Assembly: GCA_029856685.1 (NCBI GenBank)
Contig: JAHKKZ010000003.1
Span: 1-49,844 of the forward strand
From: Candidatus Njordarchaeota archaeon
GTDB taxonomy: Archaea; Asgardarchaeota; Njordarchaeia; Njordarchaeales; Panguiarchaeaceae
Length of the DNA: 49,844 nt
Direction of reading: 5' to 3'
Position numbers and translations under genes: made by a program
Notes under the pieces: generated by a model
What the model was told of the DNA's origin: nothing
What the model saw: the letters and a program-made list of their open reading frames with translations, nothing else
Database searches by the model: none
Part shown: positions 16,337 through 24,671 of the stretch, one piece after another
Numbering within the stretch: position 1 is the stretch's first letter
Layout of the letters: each line of letters starts with the position of its first letter

Positions 16337-17492
16337 AAGTTCTAGTGAATTTCTCTATAGCTGCTGCTGGGCCTCTTAGTATTAGAACATCCCCGGTTTC
16401 TAACCGCATTTTATCCTCGAAACTGAAATACCATGTTATTCCACGCCTAATTCCGAGTAGAAATACGCCGAAGTTTTCTTCCACATTAAGCTCTTCTAAA
16501 GTTTTACCCACTAGCTTGGATGATTCCTTGACTTTAAATGATATTATTTTTTCGTCAGCGACATCAAATATTATTCGGAAGAAAGAAGAGACTTCTATAC
16601 CTTTCTTCACTATTTGGGCTAATTTATACGCTGAGTCCGTTATACGCTCTGTAGCATCGATTATTGTGAAAAAGCCTCTTAATGCATCAATCTCATCAAA
16701 ATGCCTACTGATCCGCAAGGTATAGAGGTATAAGACCTCACGCATATAGTCTACCCACTGTTCTAAATGCTCAACTTCCTCGGCTAGTTTCACGTCTTCG
16801 GTTAGTAAAGCAAAATAGCTGAGAGCCAGACTTGTTTCAGCCATATATTTGAGTGATATTAATATATCGAAGAAATTCCTAAGATGTTCCGCGATGTTAA
16901 TTTTTGAATACATATCTCCTAGTTCTCTTCCTACGAGGTATTCATATGCGTCATCTATTCTCTCTTCGGGTCCTGTTAGGTATAAGGTATCGCCACGCCA
17001 GATCTTAAAATCACCCTGTGGATTTAGAATCCAATGCTTAGCTCTTTTTACAGCAATGACCCTCATACCTGTCTGATGTTCTATCTGGTCTATCTGCATA
17101 CCAGAAACTTTCTCATTTAGAATCTCAATCCGTATTGTCACCTCATCAGCATGTAGCAGAGCTTCTTTGAACACTCCAAGAGATATATCTTCTATCGTGA
17201 GTTTCGCTATATCTGCAGCCGCATCTGATATCTCTTCTAATGCACTAGCAAAAAGTATCAACGCATACATCTTCTCTGCGAGATCTAAATCCCTTCCTGC
17301 CATAACTGCTCTAATAATAACGTATCCAAGATATTCCGTGATTTTTGACTCAAGTCTGAGAGCTTCCTTAGCTGCTTCTTTATCATCATATATCACTGCT
17401 GAGTATGCTAGGTCAAGCTGTATTTCTGCTAGATCTTTTATTTGAACCAGAAGCTCCTTAAGCGACAAACTTGGTGTTTTTAATTTAGACAT
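16329..17492 (-). CDS. Tandem PhoU/TrkA-C (RCK-C) regulatory protein
   Basis: The protein is an internal duplication: helical PhoU-like half, TrkA-C domain (about 110-195, with GMRVIAVKR and WRGDTLYLTGPEERIDDAYEYL), then a second PhoU-like half and second TrkA-C (about 315-387, ending FEDKMRLETGDVLILRG). TrkA-C domains bind small ligands, such as cyclic di-nucleotides in some potassium-transport regulators. There is no channel or transporter gene beside it. No membrane segment is present, so it probably acts as a soluble regulator. Confidence 0.82.
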   Translation of the reverse strand: MSKLKTPSLSLKELLVQIKDLAEIQLDLAYSAVIYDDKEAAKEALRLESKITEYLGYVIIRAVMAGRDLDLAEKMYALILFASALEEISDAAADIAKLTIEDISLGVFKEALLHADEVTIRIEILNEKVSGMQIDQIEHQTGMRVIAVKRAKHWILNPQGDFKIWRGDTLYLTGPEERIDDAYEYLVGRELGDMYSKINIAEHLRNFFDILISLKYMAETSLALSYFALLTEDVKLAEEVEHLEQWVDYMREVLYLYTLRISRHFDEIDALRGFFTIIDATERITDSAYKLAQIVKKGIEVSSFFRIIFDVADEKIISFKVKESSKLVGKTLEELNVEENFGVFLLGIRRGITWYFSFEDKMRLETGDVLILRGPAAAIEKFTRTFS

Positions 17493-17582
17493 AGTGTTTT
17501 GACCCCATAGTAATTACGGATGTTTCCTTAATAAAAACAAGTATTAGAAGATTTAGAAAAATCAGGTTTTTGTGTTTCTGAT

Positions 17583-19187
17583 TTATTCCCCATGTTCTTT
17601 TATTCCTACTCTTCGTTCTATTAGCTTCTTTAAATCAAAATATTGTGGACGGGGATAGTTTGATGCTTCTAATCCTCGCGGGATGTCTCTAATATATTTT
17701 CTGACGGTTTCTGGCCATGAATCCCTTTCGAAGCCTTTTTGAGCAAGAAACGCTAATACCCAACGCTCTATTCCAAAACCGCTACAACCAGTCCACAATG
17801 TTTTTTCTGCTGCATGGCGGATTCTAAAAGCTTTTGTATATTTCGCTCCATGTATTGAGATATTCCCTATTTCAAGCCAATTTCTATGATCCTCTCTATC
17901 GCCTTTATATGGCAGATATGCCTCGAAGTCTATTGTTCCCGGTTGATTAATATCAATTTCCTCTTTCATCTCTTCTGTCTCCCCCGCATGAACTAAGAAC
18001 CATGGTGTAACCCAAGCCCATCGCCATTCCAAATCTAGCGCTTTATCCATGAAGTATTCGTATCGTTCAAGTAACCTATTTCTAATTTCTATCACCTGTT
18101 CTGGAGTACCTAACCAGACAATCTCAACTCTATGGAATTCAACTAGTCTTTCTATTCCTCTTAATCCCCCTGCTCCTTCCCATCTAAAAGATGGACCTGA
18201 CCTGTCAAACCATTTCAAGGGAAGATGCTTATCTGTGAATATGGTCTTTGATAAGAACCTATAGAAGGGAGGGCATTGAGCGAAGCATAGGTAATATTTT
18301 GGAGGCTCAACGAATTTTTGTAGAAATTCTAAGTCCGCCTCGCCATAGATTGATACATAGTCTTGCCACGCCTCAAATTCTTCGATATTATAGGATATTG
18401 GAAGACTTGCAAACACCATCTGGTTCGGCGTTCCCTTGAGGTGCCCAGTTTTGAGGCCTATCTCTATGGGTTCCATTTTCGGGAATATTGCTTCAACGAA
18501 GCCTAATGGTTTAAGAACAATATCAATTAGCATTTCCTCAAATTTCCTGAAGATATATGTGAATGGAGGAGTAAAGAACCATTGGCCAGGCGCGATATTG
18601 CTTATCCATCCTATTCGTTCTAAAATTACGTTAGGATCATCTTTGAATATTATTCTCTTTTTTCTACTTTCCTTGATTTTCTGCCAATGTTCTATCTTTC
18701 CACCCCATCTTTTTCGCTGCTCCTTTTCTTCGATTAGGGATATTAATCTTTGAAGTATTGGTTTCTGCAATAAGGATTCTTCAAGGGGTTTCAAGGTTAT
18801 TACTGTTTGGCCCTCCTTAGTCTCAATTTTCTCAACTATCGGCACCTCAACACCAACACTGAATTCCTCATCTAGCTCTATCCTCACATCTTTTAGGAGA
18901 AGGGATCTTATTCCAATTTTATACTTTCGACCAAGTATTGGAGCTAGATTATTTTTTATTCGAAGTATAGCCACATGTATAGGCACTGCTCTCCCAGATT
19001 CCATATTGAAGAATATTTCATCATCCTTTATAACAAAACTTGTTATCCTTGCTCCGTCTTCTGGGTGCTTAGCACCTTTCAGTAAAACCTCCTTATTCAG
19101 TTTCTCCACGAGACTTTTTAACTCTTCGGCAAAATCCCTAGGCGGTTGTTTTGAGAGTTTAAGAACAGCTTCCCCATAAAACCTCAT
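17583..19187 (-). CDS. serS: Seryl-tRNA synthetase, methanogen (atypical) type
   Basis: Charges tRNA-Ser. The 534-residue protein is the rare archaeal SerRS, known mainly from methanogens, rather than the common bacterial-type enzyme. The three zinc ligands of the M. barkeri enzyme (Cys, Glu, Cys) appear at C305 (FAQCPPFYRF), E355 (HRVEIVW) and C468 (TGCSGFGIERW). Motif 2-like GPSFRWEGAGG and motif 3-like GFGIERW are present. The N-terminal 160-residue domain fits this type too. Start is ATG behind GGTGCACTAATA, at the end of a structured leader (see leader entry). Confidence 0.95.
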   Translation of the reverse strand: MRFYGEAVLKLSKQPPRDFAEELKSLVEKLNKEVLLKGAKHPEDGARITSFVIKDDEIFFNMESGRAVPIHVAILRIKNNLAPILGRKYKIGIRSLLLKDVRIELDEEFSVGVEVPIVEKIETKEGQTVITLKPLEESLLQKPILQRLISLIEEKEQRKRWGGKIEHWQKIKESRKKRIIFKDDPNVILERIGWISNIAPGQWFFTPPFTYIFRKFEEMLIDIVLKPLGFVEAIFPKMEPIEIGLKTGHLKGTPNQMVFASLPISYNIEEFEAWQDYVSIYGEADLEFLQKFVEPPKYYLCFAQCPPFYRFLSKTIFTDKHLPLKWFDRSGPSFRWEGAGGLRGIERLVEFHRVEIVWLGTPEQVIEIRNRLLERYEYFMDKALDLEWRWAWVTPWFLVHAGETEEMKEEIDINQPGTIDFEAYLPYKGDREDHRNWLEIGNISIHGAKYTKAFRIRHAAEKTLWTGCSGFGIERWVLAFLAQKGFERDSWPETVRKYIRDIPRGLEASNYPRPQYFDLKKLIERRVGIKEHGE

Positions 19188-19365
19188 TATTAGTGCACCA
19201 TATCAGCCCGCATCGGAATACTAAGTCCGGCCATCGACTCTAGATATCCCGCCTCAAGGCGAGGCTTGCTTCATCATATATACACTATTCGGCCAGACAA
19301 ACCCCCTCATTGACAAGCCCATAAAGCCTCTGGGGGGCATTTCATCCACGTCAAATATCATAATA
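19188..19365 (-). promoter_or_regulatory. Structured 5' leader of serS (candidate riboswitch or cis-regulatory RNA)
   Basis: This GC-rich stretch in an AT-rich spacer folds well as minus-strand RNA. GUCUGGCC (19298-19291) pairs with GGCCGGAC (19232-19225), using a U-G pair that would be a C-A mismatch in the + strand copy. Inside lies a CGCC-UUGA-GGCG hairpin (within 19251-19265). Five Cs (19336-19332) pair with five Gs (19306-19302). UUAGU (19224-19220) pairs with ACUAA (19194-19190), which directly precedes the ATG and encloses the GGTG ribosome site. A TATA box lies at 19379-19390. The leader may be a translational switch or a separate RNA; I recognise no known family. Confidence 0.5.
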
Positions 19366-19378
19366 TACCGATTCTCAC

Positions 19379-19390
19379 ATTTATAAATTT
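19379..19390 (-). promoter_or_regulatory. TATA box of serS leader
   Basis: On the minus strand the sequence AAATTTATAAAT is a good BRE/TATA element. Transcription would start about 25 bases downstream, near 19360, giving a leader of about 170 nt before the serS ATG. The rest of the spacer to the Top6A stop (19391-19537) is AT-rich without visible genes. Confidence 0.5.
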
Positions 19391-19537
19391 TGTGTCTTAT
19401 TCTTTAGACCTAATCACTCTTGGGTTAATAACTACTATTATTCAAAAGAATAGTTCTATGATTTTCCTATGATCTCTTTTTTGGAATTCTAAAACAATTA
19501 ATTGAAATCTTCTTAGACTAATAAAACTCAAAATTTG

Positions 19538-20731
19538 CTAAATCCAATCGCCGATCTCGAGTTTAGAAGGCAAGTATTTCTGAGTCAGGAATCTAAATCC
19601 CTTTGATGCTAATGCCTGTATCTCTGCTTTTTCTCTTGTTCGTAACATAAGCTTTATTTCCTCAACATATTTAGGTCGTGCTTGGATAAATGGTTCCTCA
19701 AGCAGCTGTAGAGCTCTTTCTCGGTCTTTAGGAGAAAGCGGTATGCGGACATCTTTAGGTATTTGATACTTATCAAGATCGCTAGGTCTAACTCCTAGCC
19801 ATTTTATGTCTGGCGTTACTAGGAATTGTGATTCATAAGAGAGTCTCTTTGAGCCTACAGCATATACAAGGAGTATGTGGAGACCATAGGGATCCGAGTC
19901 TACCAATCCGAAGACTGGTAGTTTGAGTTCTTTTACTAGAAGTTTCAGGAAAGCTCTTGTTCCTATGTCTGCCTGTCCTTTGCCAGTTATTATTATCGAG
20001 GGAAATCTATCGTAGAATCTATCTTCCGCCAATCGGATAAAAGCTGCTTCTTTCTCAACAACTAATATAAATTCTGCATCGGAGTCTAATATCTCTATTG
20101 TGTCTATAAGTGGTGTTATTGCTTTTCCACCCGTTCCCATTTTGGTGCAGTCTATTATATCCCTTCCCTCTCTAAAAACTAGTCGGCCTATGACCGCCCC
20201 CTTGGCGCTTGCAACCACATGCAATGACCATCTATCGACACCTAACATGGCTGCGACGTCTTCTAATGCCTCATCACTATCCCTTTGTTCTTCAAATAAA
20301 ACAACATCATTATAAAACACTTCTCTCTTTGTTGCATGTATATCTTCTTCTAGGAGTTCATGGACTATATCTAATATGCGCGCTATTATCGTCGCTTTTC
20401 TTATTGATTGAAGAGAACCTAATGAGCTATGCCGGTATATCTGCTTAAGGAAAATAACATCTTGTATTGCATCGTATATGACGTTTTTAGGATCTCTAGA
20501 GGGATACACAAACTCAGGTACTTTGCCCCTGAGAATTTCTCTGAATATATTTTCTATTAATGCATGAATTTCCTTGTGTAGAATTTCCCGAGGTTTTCTT
20601 TCAACTTTGATAGCATCGGACGGCACCACTACTTCATGTTGTTCTATTTTTCTTAAAATCTCTTTCCGCAATTTCTTTACTTTCTTGAGAACTCTTCTTA
20701 CTGAAGCTCCATCGGTCTTTCTTTTTGACAT
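19538..20731 (-). CDS. top6A: DNA topoisomerase VI subunit A (Spo11-like)
   Basis: Catalytic subunit of the type IIB topoisomerase. It has the winged-helix/5Y-CAP domain with catalytic Tyr140 in TKREVFYNDVVLFEEQ, aligned with the RDIFY motif of Spo11, then a Toprim domain with E226 (VVEKEAAF) and DSDPYG (278-283). The 397 residues are typical. Subunit B, usually the neighbour, is absent from this window. The start ATG has GGAGTG partly inside a palindrome (20744-20758). A TATA-like TTTTAAG lies upstream. Confidence 0.95.
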   Translation of the reverse strand: MSKRKTDGASVRRVLKKVKKLRKEILRKIEQHEVVVPSDAIKVERKPREILHKEIHALIENIFREILRGKVPEFVYPSRDPKNVIYDAIQDVIFLKQIYRHSSLGSLQSIRKATIIARILDIVHELLEEDIHATKREVFYNDVVLFEEQRDSDEALEDVAAMLGVDRWSLHVVASAKGAVIGRLVFREGRDIIDCTKMGTGGKAITPLIDTIEILDSDAEFILVVEKEAAFIRLAEDRFYDRFPSIIITGKGQADIGTRAFLKLLVKELKLPVFGLVDSDPYGLHILLVYAVGSKRLSYESQFLVTPDIKWLGVRPSDLDKYQIPKDVRIPLSPKDRERALQLLEEPFIQARPKYVEEIKLMLRTREKAEIQALASKGFRFLTQKYLPSKLEIGDWI

Positions 20732-20743
20732 AAATTTTCACTC

Positions 20744-20758
20744 CGTGACACTCACGGT
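20744..20758. promoter_or_regulatory. Palindrome overlapping the top6A ribosome-binding region
   Basis: CCGTGA-CAC-TCACGG is a perfect 6-3-6 inverted repeat. On the minus strand its right end runs directly into GGAGTG, the likely Shine-Dalgarno site of top6A, 13 bases before the ATG. Folding would hide part of that site, or the palindrome may be a protein operator. Confidence 0.4.
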
Positions 20759-20954
20759 TCATAATAAGTATTCCTACTTTTAAGACATAAAATGTCTCAA
20801 CACATAATTAGCACTTTAATTCTGAGGGAAAATTATTTTCAATATCATACCACTTCACCAAACTACTTCCCTCGAAACACACTTTTGTATCTATACTTTC
20901 TGAGTGCTACCTTATAGTCAGTATGAAATTATTAGGATAGGGGTGAACATCACT

Positions 20955-21125
20955 ATGAATCGGATGATTAAACGATTAGTTAAATTTCTCCAAGATAATA
21001 GGGGATCCCCTCTCGTCGAAGAGGGGCTTTTGATAGGATTAGCTATGATACTTTTCCTCGTAATCGTGGGTATCGTGGGCAATATTATCGATTGGATCAA
21101 TAGCCTTGCAAGTGAGATACCATGA
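20955..21125 (+). CDS. Very short type IV prepilin-like protein (Flp-like)
   Basis: The 56-residue product has a basic leader (MNRMIKRLVKFLQDNRG), a G17|S18 cleavage site, Glu at position +5 of the mature protein (SPLVEEGL), and one hydrophobic helix (about 24-47), ending NSLASEIP. This is the layout of class III/type IV prepilins, and the tiny mature part (39 residues) resembles Flp pilins. I chose ATG 20955 with GGGGTGAACATCACT before it. Its stop overlaps the next start (ATGA). No prepilin peptidase is in the window. Confidence 0.6.
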   Translation: MNRMIKRLVKFLQDNRGSPLVEEGLLIGLAMILFLVIVGIVGNIIDWINSLASEIP

Positions 21126-21409
21126 GCACATCTATGTTACACAATATTATGAGGCTATCAGATACGGACAACGTAAAAACAATTGAGGATCTCTTGGAGG
21201 GAATCCTTAGGTTACCGCAGATTATCACATCATTAATTACTGAGGCAATCCTATTGATCGTACATATGATCCTATTCATCGGCATTCTACTTATTATGTG
21301 GGGTGCTTTGGAATGGTTATCGGGTTGGAATGAGATTTCTGGTAAGAAGAATGTGATTAGAGGCGTGGCATTATTGCTACTTGCCTCAGCACTAGGGATT
21401 TACCTATGA
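21122..21409 (+). CDS. Two-helix membrane protein, VirB2/TrbC-like
   Basis: The 95-residue protein has an amphipathic N-terminus (NVKTIEDLLEGILRLPQIITS) and two hydrophobic helices (about 41-62 and 78-95) joined by a short polar loop with GW-x4-GKKNVIRG. Two helices with a basic G-K-K loop are the layout of VirB2/TrbC-type conjugation pilins, including the archaeal Ced/Ted DNA-import pilins. This is a resemblance in topology only. The start overlaps the prepilin-like stop and its own stop overlaps the next start (ATGA), so three genes are coupled. Confidence 0.5.
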   Translation: MSTSMLHNIMRLSDTDNVKTIEDLLEGILRLPQIITSLITEAILLIVHMILFIGILLIMWGALEWLSGWNEISGKKNVIRGVALLLLASALGIYL

Positions 21410-22035
21410 ATTTGTTTCTACCGACAGTTTCTACCAATACGATATTCTTTGGAATAGCCCTAGCCCTATTCTTATTAGATTTAATAGTCGTCCTGAAAAA
21501 TATGACGTCTTTAGGCACATATCTAAAAATGAAGTCTCTTAGTAACTACAGACACAATATCGATTTTCTACTTTCGCTTATTGCAGTAGAGATGAAATCT
21601 TTAGGACATATAATAAGAATGTTAGATGAATTTCAGATACCAGAGGCTCTTAGAAAAGAAGTGGTAGCTTATATTAATGATGCCATATTTTTTCATTCCA
21701 AAAGGGAAGAATTTACCCGCATGTATCCCTTTTTATCCTCCCTAATATGTTCCGACAACATATTTTTCCGAGTACCAAGCAAAATCCTAGATGACATGTA
21801 TCTTTCTAAGAAGAAAGAATTGATTGAAAAACAACGGATATCCCTAGATGAACTAGATGAGATGCTAAGTATCTATTTTTTCTCCCTATTTTTATTTCCA
21901 CTAGTAATGTATCAGATAGCGCTTCTAACAGGACGGTATTTCTGGCTTCTGATCCCAACTATCTTTTATTTGCTAGTTTCTATACATCAACGTAAAAAAC
22001 TATTTGCTGAAAAAGATTACGAATCGAGCAACTAA
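21406..22035 (+). CDS. Membrane protein with N-terminal helix and C-terminal helical pair
   Basis: The family is not recognised. The 209-residue protein has a membrane helix at about 11-30, a mainly helical charged domain (about 35-150: LLSLIAVEMKSLGHIIRML, ALRKEVVAYIND), and two more helices (about 155-174 and 177-193). The order resembles a reduced platform protein of type II secretion/Tad type (GspF/TadC), but there is no clear sequence signature. It overlaps the two-helix gene (ATGA) and is followed by a strong stem-loop. No secretion ATPase lies nearby. Confidence 0.5.
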   Translation: MNLFLPTVSTNTIFFGIALALFLLDLIVVLKNMTSLGTYLKMKSLSNYRHNIDFLLSLIAVEMKSLGHIIRMLDEFQIPEALRKEVVAYINDAIFFHSKREEFTRMYPFLSSLICSDNIFFRVPSKILDDMYLSKKKELIEKQRISLDELDEMLSIYFFSLFLFPLVMYQIALLTGRYFWLLIPTIFYLLVSIHQRKKLFAEKDYESSN

Positions 22036-22042
22036 AACTGGT

Positions 22043-22081
22043 CATTCTATGCCTAGAGAAGGTATTACTAGGCGTAGAATG
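22043..22081. terminator. 14-bp stem-loop after the pilin-like cassette
   Basis: CATTCTATGCCTAG (22043-22056) and CTAGGCGTAGAATG (22068-22081) form a 14-bp stem with one G-U pair and an 11-base loop, 8 bases after the stop at 22035. A transcript end, RNA-stability element or protein site are all possible. No poly-T follows directly. Confidence 0.45.
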
Positions 22082-22173
22082 TAACCTTCATTTTGTCATA
22101 TGCCTTTTTCACTCTTCGGACAAGACACCATCCAGAGGCTTTCTAGCTATTGAATATATCGTAAATGAATACA

Positions 22174-22181
22174 CTTAAATA
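22174..22181 (+). promoter_or_regulatory. TATA box of chaperonin gene
   Basis: CTTAAATA lies 44 bases before the ATG, giving a predicted start near 22205 and a short leader that includes GGTGATGGTCT, the ribosome-binding site. Confidence 0.5.
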
Positions 22182-22224
22182 CGGCTAATAATTTTATCGA
22201 ACAAGGGGTATAAGGTGATGGTCT

Positions 22225-23877
22225 ATGGCTGGTGCAGAAACACGTAAGGCTATCCCTGTCTTAGTATTAAAGGAGGGGACGCGACGTTCATATGGTACTG
22301 AGGCCTTAAGAAATAATATTCTTGCAGCAACAACACTCGCAAGAATGATGAAGACTAGTCTTGGTCCACGAGGATTAGACAAAATGCTTGTAGATCAGTT
22401 TGGAGATGTTGTAATAACTAATGATGGCGCAACTATACTCGATGAGATAGATATTGTCCATCCTGGAGCCAAATTCCTAGCAAAACTTTCCAAGTCACAG
22501 GACATTGAGGTCGGAGATGGAACGACAACCGTTGTAGTCCTTGCCGGCGAACTACTAAGCAAGGCCGAGGAACTTCTGGATAATGATATTCACCCAACAA
22601 AGATCATAGATGGGTACCTAATGGCTTTGAGAAAATCACTCGAAATTCTTGATAGCCTGGCAATAAAGATAGATCCAAATAAGAAAGAGGAAGTATTAAA
22701 AGTCGCTAAGACCTGCATCGCATCTAAGACTATCGCTCCGTACGCAGATCACTTTGCAAGCATCGCATACGAAGCTGTAAAGACAATCAGGTATGAGGAA
22801 AACGGTCGACTTAGGATTCCACTTGATGAAATAAAAATAGAAAAGAAAGAAGGAGGAAGCTTAACAGACACAGAGCTTATTTATGGCATTGTACTCGATA
22901 AAGAAATAGTACACCACAGAATGCCTAGAAAAGTTGAGGATGCAAAAATTCTTTTGATAGCATACCCACTAGAACTTGAAAAAAGCGAATTTGCCGATGT
23001 TCATGTATTCGCAGGAAAAACTTCAATAGATGCGCTTCTACGCTGGGAAAAAGAAAAACTCCAAGAGATGGCAGAAAAAATTATAAAGACGGGAGCAAAT
23101 GTCGTTATTTGCCAAAAAGGTATTGATGATATAGTACAACATTACTTAGCTAAAAACGGAATACTAGCTGTCAGAAGAGTCAAGAAAAGCGATATGGAAA
23201 AAATCGCTAAGGCTACTGGCGCGAAGATTATACAAAACGAAGAATTTTTAAGTTCTGATGCCCTAGGCTACGCAAATATTGTTGAGGAAAGGAAAGTTGG
23301 CGATGAAACAATGATATTTATCCGTGGATGCAAGAATCCGAGAGCAGTCTCGATTCTTATTCGGGGTGGCTCAAAGTTAACTGTAGAAGAGGCAGAAAGA
23401 AATCTAAAAGATCTGCTCCATGCAGTGAAAAATGTTATGCTTGACCCACGAATACTTCCTGCAGGCGGAGCACCTGAAATGGCCATTGCAATAAAGCTAC
23501 GTGAATTTGCTGAAAGAGAGCTAAGTGGTCGACAAAGCATAGTTGTCAAAGCATTTGCAGACGCCATTGAAGCTATTCCAAGCACACTCATAGAGACAGC
23601 CGGCCTTGATCCTATCGAAGATCTCAACAGACTTCGAACCTATCACGCGCAGGCTAAACATACCTATGGTGTCGATGTTATAAATGGCGGACTAGCTGAT
23701 ATGAGAGAACTTGGATACTTTGACCCCTTTGTCGTCAAGAAGAATGCTATTGAGTCCGCTGTCGAAGCTGCTGTAATGTTACTAAGAATCGATGATATAA
23801 TCGCAGCAAAAGAGGCCTTTGAATTAAAGAAGGAAGAAACAGAAGCAGAAGAGAGAGAATCTGAAGAAGAATTCTAG
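22225..23877 (+). CDS. Thermosome subunit (group II chaperonin)
   Basis: ATP-dependent folding chamber subunit of 550 residues. Signatures are [28 protein letters not shown] (P-loop region), [15 protein letters not shown] (catalytic Asp), and [15 protein letters not shown] and [17 protein letters not shown] near the end. The C-terminus is an acidic tail. ATG is preceded by GGTGATGGTCT. A T-tract follows the stop. It is a single-gene unit with a clear TATA box. Confidence 0.97.
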   Translation: MAGAETRKAIPVLVLKEGTRRSYGTEALRNNILAATTLARMMKTSLGPRGLDKMLVDQFGDVVITNDGATILDEIDIVHPGAKFLAKLSKSQDIEVGDGTTTVVVLAGELLSKAEELLDNDIHPTKIIDGYLMALRKSLEILDSLAIKIDPNKKEEVLKVAKTCIASKTIAPYADHFASIAYEAVKTIRYEENGRLRIPLDEIKIEKKEGGSLTDTELIYGIVLDKEIVHHRMPRKVEDAKILLIAYPLELEKSEFADVHVFAGKTSIDALLRWEKEKLQEMAEKIIKTGANVVICQKGIDDIVQHYLAKNGILAVRRVKKSDMEKIAKATGAKIIQNEEFLSSDALGYANIVEERKVGDETMIFIRGCKNPRAVSILIRGGSKLTVEEAERNLKDLLHAVKNVMLDPRILPAGGAPEMAIAIKLREFAERELSGRQSIVVKAFADAIEAIPSTLIETAGLDPIEDLNRLRTYHAQAKHTYGVDVINGGLADMRELGYFDPFVVKKNAIESAVEAAVMLLRIDDIIAAKEAFELKKEETEAEERESEEEF

Positions 23878-23879
23878 CC

Positions 23880-23889
23880 TTTTTTATTT
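23880..23889 (+). terminator. Poly-T terminator of the chaperonin gene
   Basis: A T-rich run just after the stop codon, as expected for archaeal oligo-T termination. Confidence 0.4.
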
Positions 23890-23977
23890 CTACCATTTAA
23901 TCTTTTCTGGCGAAGTCTCGAAGGAGATCAGTTACCACCTACCAGCTTAGAAAGTTCTACTATAGGAGCCCAAGAAA

Positions 23978-24035
23978 TCAGTGTAACTATGATTCTTCAT
24001 CGCATTTTCGCTCTGGCTTGCCGGGTTCTCATCAC
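23978..24035 (-). ncRNA. C/D box guide sRNA (predicted target 23S rRNA helix 69)
   Basis: The boxes are in order on the minus strand: C GTGATGA (24035-24029), 13-nt guide, D' CAGA (24015-24012), spacer, C' GCGATGA (24003-23997), 15-nt guide, D CTGA (23981-23978). The total of 58 nt is typical of archaeal C/D sRNAs. The D guide is complementary to GTAACTATGA of 23S helix 69. By the five-nucleotide rule the methylated base would be the second A of GUAAC, which I map to E. coli A1913 and yeast Am2256 (snR63). The D' target is not clear. A TATA-like AAAAAATATTT lies about 27 bases upstream (near 24060-24070). Confidence 0.82.
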
Positions 24036-24139
24036 CTGAAGGATTATATTAGTCGTTACAAATATTTTTTAACACATTTTAACACAAATTAATTTATATG
24101 TTTTTAGGATTTGTTGAACTGTTGAGGGTCTTGATAAGA

Positions 24140-24628
24140 ATGTCGGACGATGAGCTAAAGGAGCTTACTCCCGAGGAAATAGAAGCTCTAAGAGCCATGT
24201 TTTTTAAGGAAATCTCTGCGGGTCCTGCTGAGGAGCTTAGATTGATAGTTCATCCAGAACTCGAACAGCTACTATACAATAATGTGGATATTATGGCTGC
24301 ACTCTTAGTAGATTCATCGGGATTTCCAATAGATTTTGTTACAAAATACGAAACGAAGCTTAAACAGGAGGACCTCCTGGTGATTGCAAGTGCAAATATT
24401 TGGGGATTATTTGCTGCATCGGAACGAGAAAGCATGGGTCTTAACTTAGGGCACGTTAAAAGAATAATTACTAGGACTAAAAATGGTTTTCTGTTCATAA
24501 CAAGATGTGGAGAAAATTTTGTCTTAGCAGCAATAATTAGGCCGCGAGCCAGATTAGGAGTAATAATGCGCGAACTCGCAGTAACTGCTAAAAAAATTGC
24601 AGAGAAAACATCAAATTATACGCTATAA
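24140..24628 (+). CDS. Roadblock/LC7-domain protein 2
   Basis: After an acidic, charged N-terminus (SDDELKELTPEEIEALRAM), the Roadblock/LC7 domain spans about residues 45-155: NNVDIMAALLVDSSGFPIDFV, the helix DLLVIASANIWGLFAASE, and strands NGFLFITRCGENFVLAAIIR. Such domains partner Ras-like GTPases (MglB type). I chose ATG 24140 with GAGGGTCTTGATAAGA before it; an ATG at 24098 in frame has no ribosome site. It is a single gene convergent with the methyltransferase. Confidence 0.75.
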   Translation: MSDDELKELTPEEIEALRAMFFKEISAGPAEELRLIVHPELEQLLYNNVDIMAALLVDSSGFPIDFVTKYETKLKQEDLLVIASANIWGLFAASERESMGLNLGHVKRIITRTKNGFLFITRCGENFVLAAIIRPRARLGVIMRELAVTAKKIAEKTSNYTL

Positions 24629-24671
24629 TAAAATAGAATTTTGGAATTCTGCGACCCCTCGTTTTTCTTAG

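Noticed and set aside
19200-19365. C/D box sRNA in the serS leader
   Set aside because: An ATGATGA motif is present on the minus strand, but the next CTGA is far too distant and the guide spacing does not fit.
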